Origin: Cloacibacterium sp047601505
Lineage (GTDB): Bacteria; Bacteroidota; Bacteroidia; Flavobacteriales; Weeksellaceae
Direction of reading: 5' to 3'
Length of the DNA stretch: 64,000 bases
Assembly: GCF_047601505.1 (NCBI RefSeq)
Contig: NZ_JASGJD010000001.1
Location: 992,001 to 1,056,000 of the forward strand
The notes under the pieces were generated by a model that made no database searches, was not told the DNA's origin, and was given only the letters and a program-made list of their open reading frames with translations. The position numbers were made by a program, and so were the translations under genes. Positions 32,390 to 39,890 of the stretch are shown here, one piece after another. The stretch's first letter is position 1; every line of letters begins with the position of its first letter.

Positions 32390-32692
32390 ATGAAAAAGTT
32401 CATTTTTTTAATTTTATTATTATTGTTTTCTAATTCTTTTGCACAAAAGGATTCTGTACTTAAACTGAATGGAAAGCCAATTACAGCAAAATCTATAAAA
32501 AAAGTGAATTTAGATTCCATAAAAATCGGTGAAAAAATAGAACAACCAAAATTAGATTCTAATTTTGATATTGCAATTTATACGGTAAAAGAAATTTATC
32601 GTAAAAACCCTTTTGTTATGATATTTTTCTCAATCATTTTATTGATTGGTATTTTCAAATTCATTAAAAATATTTTCAAACGTAAAGAGTAA
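32390..32692 (+). CDS. Small exported membrane protein
   Basis: A 100-residue protein with an N-terminal signal (IFLILLLLFSNSFAQ), a short periplasmic segment rich in Lys and Asp, and a C-terminal membrane helix (about 75-93, FVMIFFSIILLIGIFKFI) with a basic tail. It starts 13 bp after the response regulator, so it is likely in the same operon. No family recognised. A role near the kinase, such as a small sensor partner, is only a guess from position. Confidence 0.55.
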   Translation: MKKFIFLILLLLFSNSFAQKDSVLKLNGKPITAKSIKKVNLDSIKIGEKIEQPKLDSNFDIAIYTVKEIYRKNPFVMIFFSIILLIGIFKFIKNIFKRKE

Positions 32693-32699
32693 TTTTCAC

Positions 32700-32721
32700 A
32701 AATACGATTTTATCCGTATTT
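32700..32721. promoter_or_regulatory. Inverted repeat AAATACG-N8-CGTATTT
   Basis: Perfect 7-8-7 palindrome (AAATACG, ATTTTATC, CGTATTT) that starts 8 bp after the stop codon of the small membrane protein and lies 46 bp before the next start. It contains the same ATACG-N8-CGTAT core as 29877-29894. Confidence 0.65.
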
Positions 32722-32767
32722 ACTTACTTGCTTCATACTCATAATTTTACAGCATAAACTTAAAATT

Positions 32768-33052
32768 ATGAAAAGAAACATTTTTACAACCTTTTTTCTT
32801 ACAATTTTATTTTCGGGATTTTCTTCTTTTTCTTTTGCTCAAGAAGGTAATAATTCTGTGAAATTTAACTTAGGAACTTCTTTTTCTAAACAAGCGGACG
32901 AACTGGCAAAAGTGGCAATGGATGGTAAAAACATGCAACTCTCTGTAAGTGCAATGTTTGATTTTGGGAAATTTAAATGGACGAACGGTAATGGAAGTAC
33001 TTCGTCTTTTAAAATGAGTAAGGTAGGATTTGGTGTACAATATAATTTTTAA
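32768..33052 (+). CDS. Small exported protein with barrel-like C-terminus
   Basis: A 94-residue protein with a signal peptide (FLTILFSGFSSFSFAQ) and a mature part of about 68 residues. The mature part has alternating hydrophobic residues (MQLSVSAMFDFGKFKW, SKVGFGVQYNF). It ends in Phe in a pattern typical of outer-membrane strands recognised by the BAM complex. It is far too short to be a full barrel alone; a fragment, a subunit of an oligomer, or a surface peptide are all possible. It follows the inverted repeat at 32700-32721. Confidence 0.55.
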   Translation: MKRNIFTTFFLTILFSGFSSFSFAQEGNNSVKFNLGTSFSKQADELAKVAMDGKNMQLSVSAMFDFGKFKWTNGNGSTSSFKMSKVGFGVQYNF

Positions 33053-33063
33053 TTTTTTTTGAT

Positions 33064-33969
33064 ATGATTAAGAAAATTTTCATTCCAGTTTTTGTTTTGT
33101 TTTTTGCAATTTTTTTTGCTCAAATTGATAAATACAAAGCATCAGATTACTCGCTGCCAAATAATGTAAAAACCTATAATACATTTGTTTACAAATACGA
33201 TGTAGAACTTGGGAAATATAAAGTAATTGAAAAACGCATCCGAATTTTTGAGAAAGGTTTGTTGAAATATGATTATGTTTTGGATAATTATTTGGATAGA
33301 TTTTCTCAAATTAAACGATACGAATATAATGCCCAAAACCAATTGGTTTCAATTCAAGAAGCAGAAGATTTTGAGAAACCACAATACTATCCTTACGAAA
33401 ATTTTTTCTATGAAAATGGGAAATTGTCAAAAATTTCTGAAGTTTTAGGTAACAAAAGAATTTTTACAGATTTCAGTTATGATAAAAAAGGAAGAATTCT
33501 TAAGGAAAAAAGATATCAAGATGATAAATTGGTGTTTTCAACAGTAGATTACAATTATACTTCGGATAAAAATTATACAACCCAGAAAGTGGTTTTTATC
33601 AATGATGATTCTAAAAAAATTGTAGATGCAGTTTTTGAAAATAATTTGAAAATTTCAGAAGAAATAGACGACCCTGCTGCTAAAATTTCTTACACTTATC
33701 AGTACGACAAAAACGGAAATGAAGTGATGAAAAGTGATATGACAACAAGTTTTGATAGTCATTACGTTTACGGAAAAACAGGCGCAATTCTTAAATCCAA
33801 AAAAACAGAGTATGATGATTTAGAATTTGACATTGTTAATTATTTTGAATTTTCTGAAATTACTTACGAAGATGGTTCTACAGAAGGAAGCCGAAGTTTC
33901 GATAAAGAATTTGCTAAATCTTTCAATATGAGTGTTTTGAGTTATGACGCGATAGATGATTTGAAATAA
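33064..33969 (+). CDS. Exported YD-repeat-like protein A
   Basis: A 301-residue protein with a signal peptide (IPVFVLFFAIFFAQ) followed by a series of short beta-hairpin motifs of the YD-repeat type. These include IKRYEYNAQNQLVSIQ, FFYENGKLSKIS, FSYDKKGRILKEK, YQYDKNGNEVMKS and YVYGKTGAILKSK. Such repeats form large shells in Rhs/Tc toxins, but this protein is short and lacks the Rhs core and toxin domain. It is one of three similar neighbours (33999 and 35212) with no known function. Confidence 0.65.
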   Translation: MIKKIFIPVFVLFFAIFFAQIDKYKASDYSLPNNVKTYNTFVYKYDVELGKYKVIEKRIRIFEKGLLKYDYVLDNYLDRFSQIKRYEYNAQNQLVSIQEAEDFEKPQYYPYENFFYENGKLSKISEVLGNKRIFTDFSYDKKGRILKEKRYQDDKLVFSTVDYNYTSDKNYTTQKVVFINDDSKKIVDAVFENNLKISEEIDDPAAKISYTYQYDKNGNEVMKSDMTTSFDSHYVYGKTGAILKSKKTEYDDLEFDIVNYFEFSEITYEDGSTEGSRSFDKEFAKSFNMSVLSYDAIDDLK

Positions 33970-33998
33970 TTGTATTATATTTGGAATAAACATATACC

Positions 33999-35201
33999 AT
34001 GATGAAAAAAATAATTCGACTTTTAGTGCTTTTGTCCGTGCAATTTTCTTTTGCACAATTAGATTACGTAATCAAGTTTTCTGCAGAAAGCTGGGGCGTT
34101 ACAAAAGATGTAGTGAAAATAGAAGAAGCTGTGTATTTTGCAGCTGATAATCCTAAGGCATACAGTACCGCTGTATATACATTCCAAAACGGAAAACTTC
34201 AAAATTTAGTGCATACATCATCTCAGGTAGTAGATGTCTATAAATTTGAGTATAATGCTAAAGGAAATCCATTAAAATATACAAGTACTGTAGGTGATTT
34301 TAAACCAAAATATTCTAGTTTTATTTATGATAAAAAAGGCAGGCTGACAGAGATAACGCCAGAAGAATCTAGCCATTTTCAGTATAAGTATCAGTATGAT
34401 TCATCTGGAAAACTTTCGTCTGTTGAACAGTATAGCAACAATAAAATGTCTAACAAACAAGTGATAACTTCTTACAAAGATGATAAAAACTATAACTTTA
34501 TTGCAGAAATGTATTCTTCTTCTGATGGGAAAAAGATAAGTGAGAGCAATAGACAATTTGTAAACGGGATGGAAGTAAAATCTAAAGATTTACTAGTTTA
34601 TGGAACTGATTTGTTTGGAAGTATTCTTCTGATGAGACAAAAAGATTTTTTGCATCGCACATATGCCTTTTATTCTAGAAAAATTACATACAAAGACGGT
34701 AAAATAACAGGTTCTACAGATTATAACCCGTGTTTTACAGAAGGAATTAATACCGAAGTTTCTCAATTGCCAGAAAATATTGCTCCTAAATCTACATATA
34801 AAGTTAGATTAGGTGAAGATGGAAAATTTGTAATGGAAAATAAAGCAAATACACCATCTCCAGATTTAAGCAGAGGTTTCATTAGTCCAAATAAAACGGA
34901 TTTTATTTATTTTGACCCGAATAATGGTGAAGTTGCTATCGCAGAAAATATGAAGACAAGTTTAGATTTCTCTGCAATGAGACCTTATAATACACCTTCC
35001 AAAAAATATATTTTGATAAATACTGATTACCAATTTATCATTTTTGAAAATGGTAAGCAAATAGATGTTTCTAATCTTAAAATTTCTCGGGGAATGAATA
35101 ATTTAGTAGTCTCAGAAAATAATATACCTAAGTTTTACGTTCCTAATTTTGATAAATTAACTTTTTTGAAATTTTATCCGTTATATATTTTAGCGTATTA
35201 A
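33999..35201 (+). CDS. Exported YD-repeat-like protein B with extra domain
   Basis: A 400-residue paralogue: signal peptide (LLVLLSVQFSFAQ), YD-type motifs in the first 250 residues (FEYNAKGNPLKYT, FIYDKKGRLTEIT, YQYDSSGKLSSVE), and an added C-terminal region (about 285-400). That region has LINTDYQFIIFENGKQIDVSN, not found in the neighbours, and ends in FLKFYPLYILAY. The third protein (35212) starts 10 bp later, which suggests one transcript. Function unknown. Confidence 0.65.
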   Translation: MMKKIIRLLVLLSVQFSFAQLDYVIKFSAESWGVTKDVVKIEEAVYFAADNPKAYSTAVYTFQNGKLQNLVHTSSQVVDVYKFEYNAKGNPLKYTSTVGDFKPKYSSFIYDKKGRLTEITPEESSHFQYKYQYDSSGKLSSVEQYSNNKMSNKQVITSYKDDKNYNFIAEMYSSSDGKKISESNRQFVNGMEVKSKDLLVYGTDLFGSILLMRQKDFLHRTYAFYSRKITYKDGKITGSTDYNPCFTEGINTEVSQLPENIAPKSTYKVRLGEDGKFVMENKANTPSPDLSRGFISPNKTDFIYFDPNNGEVAIAENMKTSLDFSAMRPYNTPSKKYILINTDYQFIIFENGKQIDVSNLKISRGMNNLVVSENNIPKFYVPNFDKLTFLKFYPLYILAY

Positions 35202-35211
35202 TGATTAATGA

Positions 35212-36006
35212 ATGATGAGAAAAATAATACTCCCTTTTTTTGTTTTACTTTTTGCAGTGATGTTTTCGCAAGAAAAAATCACAACCAACGATTTTGGTTT
35301 ACATCCCAATACAGAAACTGTAGTTTCTAAGCAAACATGGGCTAATGCAGATTATAATAAAGGAGTTTATATAGAAACCTTAACTTTTTACAATACTTAT
35401 CTTCAAAGCAAAAAAAGCCAAGACGGAGAATATATTACTACAGATAAATATTTTTATGATATTGATAATCAATTGGTAAAGATAGAAACATTGCACGAAA
35501 ATTCTGGTGAAACTGAAATGTTGAAATTCAATTATCAAAACGGTAAATTGATTACCAAAGAATTTTATTTGAATGATAAATTAATCACGAAAACGGTTTT
35601 TTCTTATGATAAAAACGGAAAATTAATTAATGAAACCGAAAAATCTTTAGAAGGAGAATTAGTTTCTGTTGCCAATTATAATAATTATGTAAATGATAAT
35701 ACCTTTACCAAATCTTCTGTTGATTATAAAGATAATAAATTTTTAGAAAAAAGATTAGAGAGCTATGTAAATGGTCTTCTAATACACGAAGACAACGAAA
35801 TGTATAATCTTAAATCTAATGTAAAATACATTTATTCTACCAACAGAAGATTAGTGAAAGAAATTATCAATAATGATGAAATGAATGTCTATAGCTATAA
35901 ATTAGACGAAAACGGGAATCCTATTAAAATTTTCAAAATGAATAATCACGACAAAGGAGATTCCATCACTATGATACAAAATACCTATTCGGATTTTAAG
36001 AATTAA
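35212..36006 (+). CDS. Exported YD-repeat-like protein C
   Basis: A 264-residue third member: signal peptide (LPFFVLLFAVMFSQ) and YD-type motifs (KYFYDIDNQLVKIET, LKFNYQNGKLITKEF, VFSYDKNGKLINETE, YSYKLDENGNPIKIF). Its last residues overlap the convergent DUF3109 gene by 11 bp. Together with A and B it forms a tandem family, likely duplicates, downstream of a two-component system. No partner secretion system is encoded nearby. Confidence 0.65.
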   Translation: MMRKIILPFFVLLFAVMFSQEKITTNDFGLHPNTETVVSKQTWANADYNKGVYIETLTFYNTYLQSKKSQDGEYITTDKYFYDIDNQLVKIETLHENSGETEMLKFNYQNGKLITKEFYLNDKLITKTVFSYDKNGKLINETEKSLEGELVSVANYNNYVNDNTFTKSSVDYKDNKFLEKRLESYVNGLLIHEDNEMYNLKSNVKYIYSTNRRLVKEIINNDEMNVYSYKLDENGNPIKIFKMNNHDKGDSITMIQNTYSDFKN

Positions 36007-36577
36007 ATTCTTTTTGCCATTCTTCTGCAGCGTCGCAAAGCGTTTTATAGAATTCTTCTCCGTATTTTCTAATTAAAGGAGTTTTTAAGAATTTATAAAC
36101 AGGTACTTGTAATTCTTTTCCTAAGGTACAAGCATCACTACAAACATCCCATTCGTGGTAATTAACGGCAGAGAAAGTTCTGTATTCTGTAATTCGGATA
36201 GGGTAGAGATGACAGGAAATGGGTTTTTGCCAATCTATTACTCCGTCTTCATACGCTTTTTCTATGCCACATTTCGTAATTCCTTTTTCATCAAAAATTA
36301 CATAAGCACATTCGCCACCATTGACAAGAGTGGTTACCAAATCGCCATCAATATCTACAACATGGGTACCTTGTTCTTCTATTGCGGCAACACCTTCTGG
36401 TCTTAAATAATTTTTAATTTTCGGGAAAATTTCTTTTAAAATTTCTGTTTCGTTTTGGTCTAAAGGAGCTCCTGCATCGCCTTCTACACAGCAGATGCCT
36501 TTGCATTTTGAAAGGTTACATACAAATTCTTCAGAAAAAATATCTTCAGAAATTAATTTATCGTCTAGTTGAATCAT
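35996..36577 (-). CDS. DUF3109 family cysteine-rich protein
   Basis: A 193-residue cytoplasmic protein of DUF3109 with eight or more Cys: CNLSKCKGICCVEGDAGAPL (about 20-39), CAYVIFDEKGITKCGIEKAY, SCHLYPIR and CSDACTLG. The spacing resembles YkgJ-type zinc/iron-cluster proteins, so metal or cluster binding is likely; no reaction is known. The family is widely conserved in Bacteroidetes. Next gene upstream on the same strand is DUF6427, 3 bp away, so they are cotranscribed. Confidence 0.85.
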   Translation of the reverse strand: MIQLDDKLISEDIFSEEFVCNLSKCKGICCVEGDAGAPLDQNETEILKEIFPKIKNYLRPEGVAAIEEQGTHVVDIDGDLVTTLVNGGECAYVIFDEKGITKCGIEKAYEDGVIDWQKPISCHLYPIRITEYRTFSAVNYHEWDVCSDACTLGKELQVPVYKFLKTPLIRKYGEEFYKTLCDAAEEWQKEFNS

Positions 36578-36580
36578 ATT

Positions 36581-37486
36581 CTAAATTTGTTGAAATAAAC
36601 TTGCGGCTTTATACGCCAAAAGACTGAAAGTAATTACCCAAAAAGTTAATTCTTTCATCCAATATTTTTTTAAAAACCTTAATCCTCTTGCTATAATGAT
36701 AATATTTGGAAGAACCAGAAGTAATAGATATTCATAAGATTTTCCCATGTATAGGAAAACAGTTATCAGTTGCGCCAAGAAAAAAAACAATAGAAAATTA
36801 TACTGAAATCTACTTCTTGGGCTTTTCATATTGAAATGCGCAAAATGGTCTGAAATAGAGTACAAAACAAACAGAGCAATAGGAACTAAAATGTATAAAG
36901 GATAAAAATCTGTGCTTAATTTATCTAAGACAAGAGGTATATATCTTTCGTCAAATTCTGTATAACCACTAATGTACATAATGCCGAAATAAGTTCCGAA
37001 AACCAAAATAATCCCCAAAAAGTATCTGAAAAGATTAAGTCCAATTCTGTTGGCTGTTGATATTAAATGTACAAAAACGAATATAAACATGGGCCATGTA
37101 GTTGGCAAAAAAATGTAATTAAGTGCTAAAATAGAACCAATAATTAAAAAAGAGTTTTTTCTAACATGTTCGTTGTCACTTGCTAAGAGATAAATAACGA
37201 AAGAATTGGTAAACAAAGATATCGCAATTCCTATATCTAAACTCCCAGGATATAAAGCAAAAACAGAAATGCTGTATAAAACCAATGGTAAATGAGTATT
37301 ATAATTAAGCCCTAACGCATTGAAAATAAAATATCCAAGAGCAAAACCGCAAAATGTAAGAATATCTGAAAAAACATCTAATTTATTGAAATCTAATACG
37401 TTGAAATATACAATCAATAAAAAAAGTAAAAAAATATATACGGGTATAGAAAAAATATTGGTTTCCTTAGATAGTAATTTAAACAT
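36581..37486 (-). CDS. DUF6427 family polytopic membrane protein
   Basis: A 301-residue inner-membrane protein with about eight to ten hydrophobic helices (for example IPVYIFLLFLLIVYFNVL near 15, FGTYFGIMYISGY near 160, LTFWVITFSLLAYKAA at the end). It matches the DUF6427 layout of Flavobacteriia, where it lies beside a DUF6341 gene and uracil salvage genes. Function unknown. It is divergent from the small DUF6341-like gene at 37529, so the two share a 42-bp promoter region. Confidence 0.8.
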   Translation of the reverse strand: MFKLLSKETNIFSIPVYIFLLFLLIVYFNVLDFNKLDVFSDILTFCGFALGYFIFNALGLNYNTHLPLVLYSISVFALYPGSLDIGIAISLFTNSFVIYLLASDNEHVRKNSFLIIGSILALNYIFLPTTWPMFIFVFVHLISTANRIGLNLFRYFLGIILVFGTYFGIMYISGYTEFDERYIPLVLDKLSTDFYPLYILVPIALFVLYSISDHFAHFNMKSPRSRFQYNFLLFFFLAQLITVFLYMGKSYEYLLLLVLPNIIIIARGLRFLKKYWMKELTFWVITFSLLAYKAASLFQQI

Positions 37487-37492
37487 TTTTTA

Positions 37493-37500
37493 TATTTTTG
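37493..37500 (+). promoter_or_regulatory. -7 element for the DUF6341-like gene
   Basis: TATTTTTG fits TAnnTTTG and ends 28 bp before the start codon at 37529. Confidence 0.5.
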
Positions 37501-37528
37501 TGCAAAGTTAATTTAAAATAAAATAAAA

Positions 37529-37765
37529 ATGACCTCTTTTTTGTTATTCTTAAGCAGTGTATTCAAGTTTACTTTCGGGTTTTATGACTTTGCAGGTAAC
37601 GTAATGAATTGGATCTTATTTTTTGTAGCTACTGGTATTTTTACATATTGGTGCTATGTTTTAGTAGCTGTTTTAGGAAATAATAAAGATAAAGATTACC
37701 ATTCTCCTACAGAAGGTAAATTTCATTATTATGAGCCTGAGCTTCATACTAAAGAAGTAGAATAA
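37529..37765 (+). CDS. Small membrane protein, DUF6341-like
   Basis: A 78-residue protein with an N-terminal hydrophobic region and one clear membrane helix (about 28-48, WILFFVATGIFTYWCYVLV). A charged C-terminus YHSPTEGKFHYYEPELHTKEVE follows (in parts). This matches the short DUF6341 proteins that accompany DUF6427 in Flavobacteriia. Function unknown. A strong bidirectional terminator follows the stop. Confidence 0.7.
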   Translation: MTSFLLFLSSVFKFTFGFYDFAGNVMNWILFFVATGIFTYWCYVLVAVLGNNKDKDYHSPTEGKFHYYEPELHTKEVE

Positions 37766-37788
37766 TTTTAAAAATTATTTCAAAATAA

Positions 37789-37826
37789 AAAATCCCGATA
37801 TAGAAAAATATCGGGATTTGCTTTTT
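37789..37826. terminator. Bidirectional terminator
   Basis: AATCCCGATA and TATCGGGATT form a perfect 10-bp stem between convergent genes, with A-rich and T-rich flanks. Confidence 0.9.
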
Positions 37827-37842
37827 ACATTAATTTGTTCTT

Positions 37843-38280
37843 TTAATCGTGGCAAGGAATTACCAAAACTGGTATTTCAGAATTTTTTGTAATCTCTTTA
37901 GTAAGACTTCCTACAAAAACATCATACATTCCGCTTCTTCCGTGGCTTCCCATTACAATGTAACTGGCATTTTTTTCTTTGGCATAATTCAAAATAATAT
38001 CAGCAGAAATACCTTGTTTTAGGATGTGGTCGCAAGCAACACCTTTTGCCTCAATTCTTTTTTGAATTTCATTCAATTCTCTTAATTCTTCTGCAATTTC
38101 ATTTTCTTCTATCGCTGGAAAATATTGAAATCCCATGTCGCCAATTGCAAAACCAATATCTGCAGGTGCTACATGTATAAGGCATATTTTCCCCATCACT
38201 TCTTTGGCAAAATTTACAGCTCCATCTATTAGAACATCAGTAGTATCAGAGAAATCTACTGGAAATACTATATTTTTCAT
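37843..38280 (-). CDS. Universal stress protein (UspA family)
   Basis: A 145-residue single Usp domain. It opens with KNIVFPVDFSDTTDVLIDGA and has the ATP-binding signature YIVMGSHGRSGMYDVFVGSLT near 110-130 (in parts: MGSHGRSGMYDVFVGS), ending in VLVIPCHD. Usp domains are dimeric nucleotide-binding proteins induced under stress. I start at MKNIVFP; the 14 upstream codons are not family-like. It stands alone on the minus strand, after the bidirectional terminator. Confidence 0.92.
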   Translation of the reverse strand: MKNIVFPVDFSDTTDVLIDGAVNFAKEVMGKICLIHVAPADIGFAIGDMGFQYFPAIEENEIAEELRELNEIQKRIEAKGVACDHILKQGISADIILNYAKEKNASYIVMGSHGRSGMYDVFVGSLTKEITKNSEIPVLVIPCHD

Positions 38281-38346
38281 GATGAGTAATTTTAGTATTA
38301 CTAATTTACAACAAAAAAACAAGCATGCAATTTTTTTTAATATGAT

Positions 38347-38955
38347 TTATTGTATGCGGAGACTATAAATTTTTTCACCTTCTAAAAACATTTCCAGTTC
38401 ATCATTTTCTTCTACTTTTCCTACGCCTTTTGGCGTTCCTGTAAAGATTAAATCTCCTACTCTCAGCGTAAAATATTGAGAAACAAAAGCAATAATTTGT
38501 TCTGGTGAAAAAAGCATTAAATTGGTATTTCCGTCTTGTACAGTTTCTTTATTTTTTTTGAGTTGAAATTTTAAATTTTCTAAATCAAATTTTTCTTTTG
38601 GCTGAAAATCAGAAACTACGGCACTTCCATCAAAACCTTTTGCTAATTCCCAAGGTAAACCTTTTCCTTTGAGTTGAGATTGTAAATCTCTCGCAGTAAA
38701 ATCTATTCCGAGTGCTATTTCTTCGTAATGTTTATGGGCATTTTCTTTTTGGATGTATTTTCCGCCTTTAGAAATCTTAATTACCAGTTCCAATTCATAA
38801 TGTACATCATTAGAAAACTCTGGAATGTAAAAATCACTGCCTTTTTTAAGAACAGCGGTATCTGGTTTCATAAAAATTACAGGATTTTCAGGAATTTCGT
38901 TTCCTAATTCTTTCGCATGTTCTGCGTAATTTCTTCCGATGCAAATGATTTTCAT
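38347..38955 (-). CDS. Fumarylacetoacetate hydrolase family protein
   Basis: A 202-residue protein covering the FAH catalytic domain: KIICIGRNYAEHAKELGN at the start, VIFMKPDTAVLKKG, YELELVIKISKGGKYI (metal-binding Glu residues), GIDFTARDLQSQLKGKGLPWE, and GDLIFTGTPKGVGKV. Members split C-C bonds in diketo acids, or act as oxaloacetate decarboxylases/tautomerases (FAHD1-like). The short single-domain form favours the FAHD1-like role, but the substrate is uncertain. A two-part repeat tract lies upstream. Confidence 0.9.
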   Translation of the reverse strand: MKIICIGRNYAEHAKELGNEIPENPVIFMKPDTAVLKKGSDFYIPEFSNDVHYELELVIKISKGGKYIQKENAHKHYEEIALGIDFTARDLQSQLKGKGLPWELAKGFDGSAVVSDFQPKEKFDLENLKFQLKKNKETVQDGNTNLMLFSPEQIIAFVSQYFTLRVGDLIFTGTPKGVGKVEENDELEMFLEGEKIYSLRIQ

Positions 38956-38959
38956 AATT

Positions 38960-38990
38960 GATGGATGTTAGATGTTGGGTGATGGAAGTT
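38960..38990. repeat. GATGTTA-word tract without a gene
   Basis: GATGGATGTTAGATGTTGGG then TGATGGAAGTT. It is the same word family that flanks both four-helix-bundle genes, here with no coding sequence attached. Confidence 0.65.
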
Positions 38991-39040
38991 TTAATTTGTT
39001 AAAATTTTTAAAAAAGTTAAACTATTTCTCTAAAATTACA

Positions 39041-39085
39041 AAACTCCGCGTTCTCTGCGTAAATCTTTGCGCCATTACGTGAAAA
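39041..39085. repeat. TCTGCGT-word tract
   Basis: ACTCCGCGTT, CTCTGCGTAAA, TCTTTGCGCCA and TTACGTG repeat a GCGT-centred word with a period near 10 bp in an otherwise AT-rich intergenic space. A different word family lies 50 bp away. Confidence 0.55.
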
Positions 39086-39088
39086 ATC

Positions 39089-39853
39089 TTAAAACTTACT
39101 TCTCAACTGAATTTTAGTTAAAACTTTCTTTGTATAAAGTGGGAAATCAGCGTTTTGAATCCAGCCGAAATAACCAATGTCTTTCGTGAAAACATCTTTC
39201 ACTTTTTGACCTTTATATTTTCCAAAAGCAAAAATTTCTTGTCCATTTTCGTCAAAATGAATCATTCCTGCTAAATCTGCAAATTTATTTTGTGTAGAAA
39301 ATTCACTCAACGCTGCAATTTCATTCGGTAAATCTGCATATTTTTCTACTTGAGCGTCTAAAACCTCAAAAGTTGCCAAAGTATCAGCTTCCGCAGAATG
39401 GGCGTTTTCTAGAGATTTTCCGCAATAAAATTGATAGGCTGCACCAAGATTTCTCGGTTCCATTTTGTGAAAAATAGTTTGTGCGTCAACGGGTTTGTGT
39501 TTGGATAAATCAAAATCATAACCGGCTCTCAAAAGTTCTTCTGCCAAAAGCGGAATATCAAATCTATTCGAATTAAAACCTCCTAAATCCGAATCTTTAA
39601 TCATATCGATAATTTTTGGCGCCAATTCTTTAAAAGTGGGAGAATCTTTTACGTCTTCGTCGGTAATTCCGTGTACAGCAGTAGATTCTGCCGGAATTGG
39701 CATTTCTGGATTAACGTACCAAGTTTTGCTTTCTCTTGAAGCATCAGGGAAAACTTTCAGAATACAGATTTCTATAATTTTATCTTTTGAGATATTGATG
39801 CCTGTAGTTTCTAAATCGAAAATACAAAGTGGTTTATGGAGTTTTAGATTCAT
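39089..39853 (-). CDS. DnaQ-type 3'-5' exonuclease
   Basis: A 254-residue DEDDh exonuclease. It has exo I CIFDLETTGI with D12 and E14, an exo II region GFNSNRFDIPLLAEELLRAG, and exo III NAHSAEADTLATFEVL with the His and Asp. A C-terminal extension (about 190-254) carries FAFGKYKGQKVKDVF, a motif seen in exonuclease-associated DUFs. It may proofread DNA polymerase III (epsilon-like) or process other DNA/RNA ends; polymerase association is not shown here. Next upstream is pssA, 37 bp away on the same strand. Confidence 0.9.
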   Translation of the reverse strand: MNLKLHKPLCIFDLETTGINISKDKIIEICILKVFPDASRESKTWYVNPEMPIPAESTAVHGITDEDVKDSPTFKELAPKIIDMIKDSDLGGFNSNRFDIPLLAEELLRAGYDFDLSKHKPVDAQTIFHKMEPRNLGAAYQFYCGKSLENAHSAEADTLATFEVLDAQVEKYADLPNEIAALSEFSTQNKFADLAGMIHFDENGQEIFAFGKYKGQKVKDVFTKDIGYFGWIQNADFPLYTKKVLTKIQLRSKF

Positions 39854-39867
39854 AATATTGAATTTGG

Positions 39868-39890
39868 TAGAGACAAGTCGCGACTTTCCT
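39868..39890. repeat. GTAGAGAC palindromic element (partial)
   Basis: GTAGAGACAAGTCGCGACTT contains the perfect 12-bp palindrome AAGTCGCGACTT (39875-39886), just before the pssA stop codon. The GTAGAG start and G/C-rich centre resemble the hairpin at 63681-63706. Confidence 0.5.

Noticed and set aside
33064..36006. Rhs or Tc toxin system
   Set aside because: The proteins are short and lack the Rhs core, the self-cleavage motif, a toxin domain, an immunity gene and type VI secretion partners.
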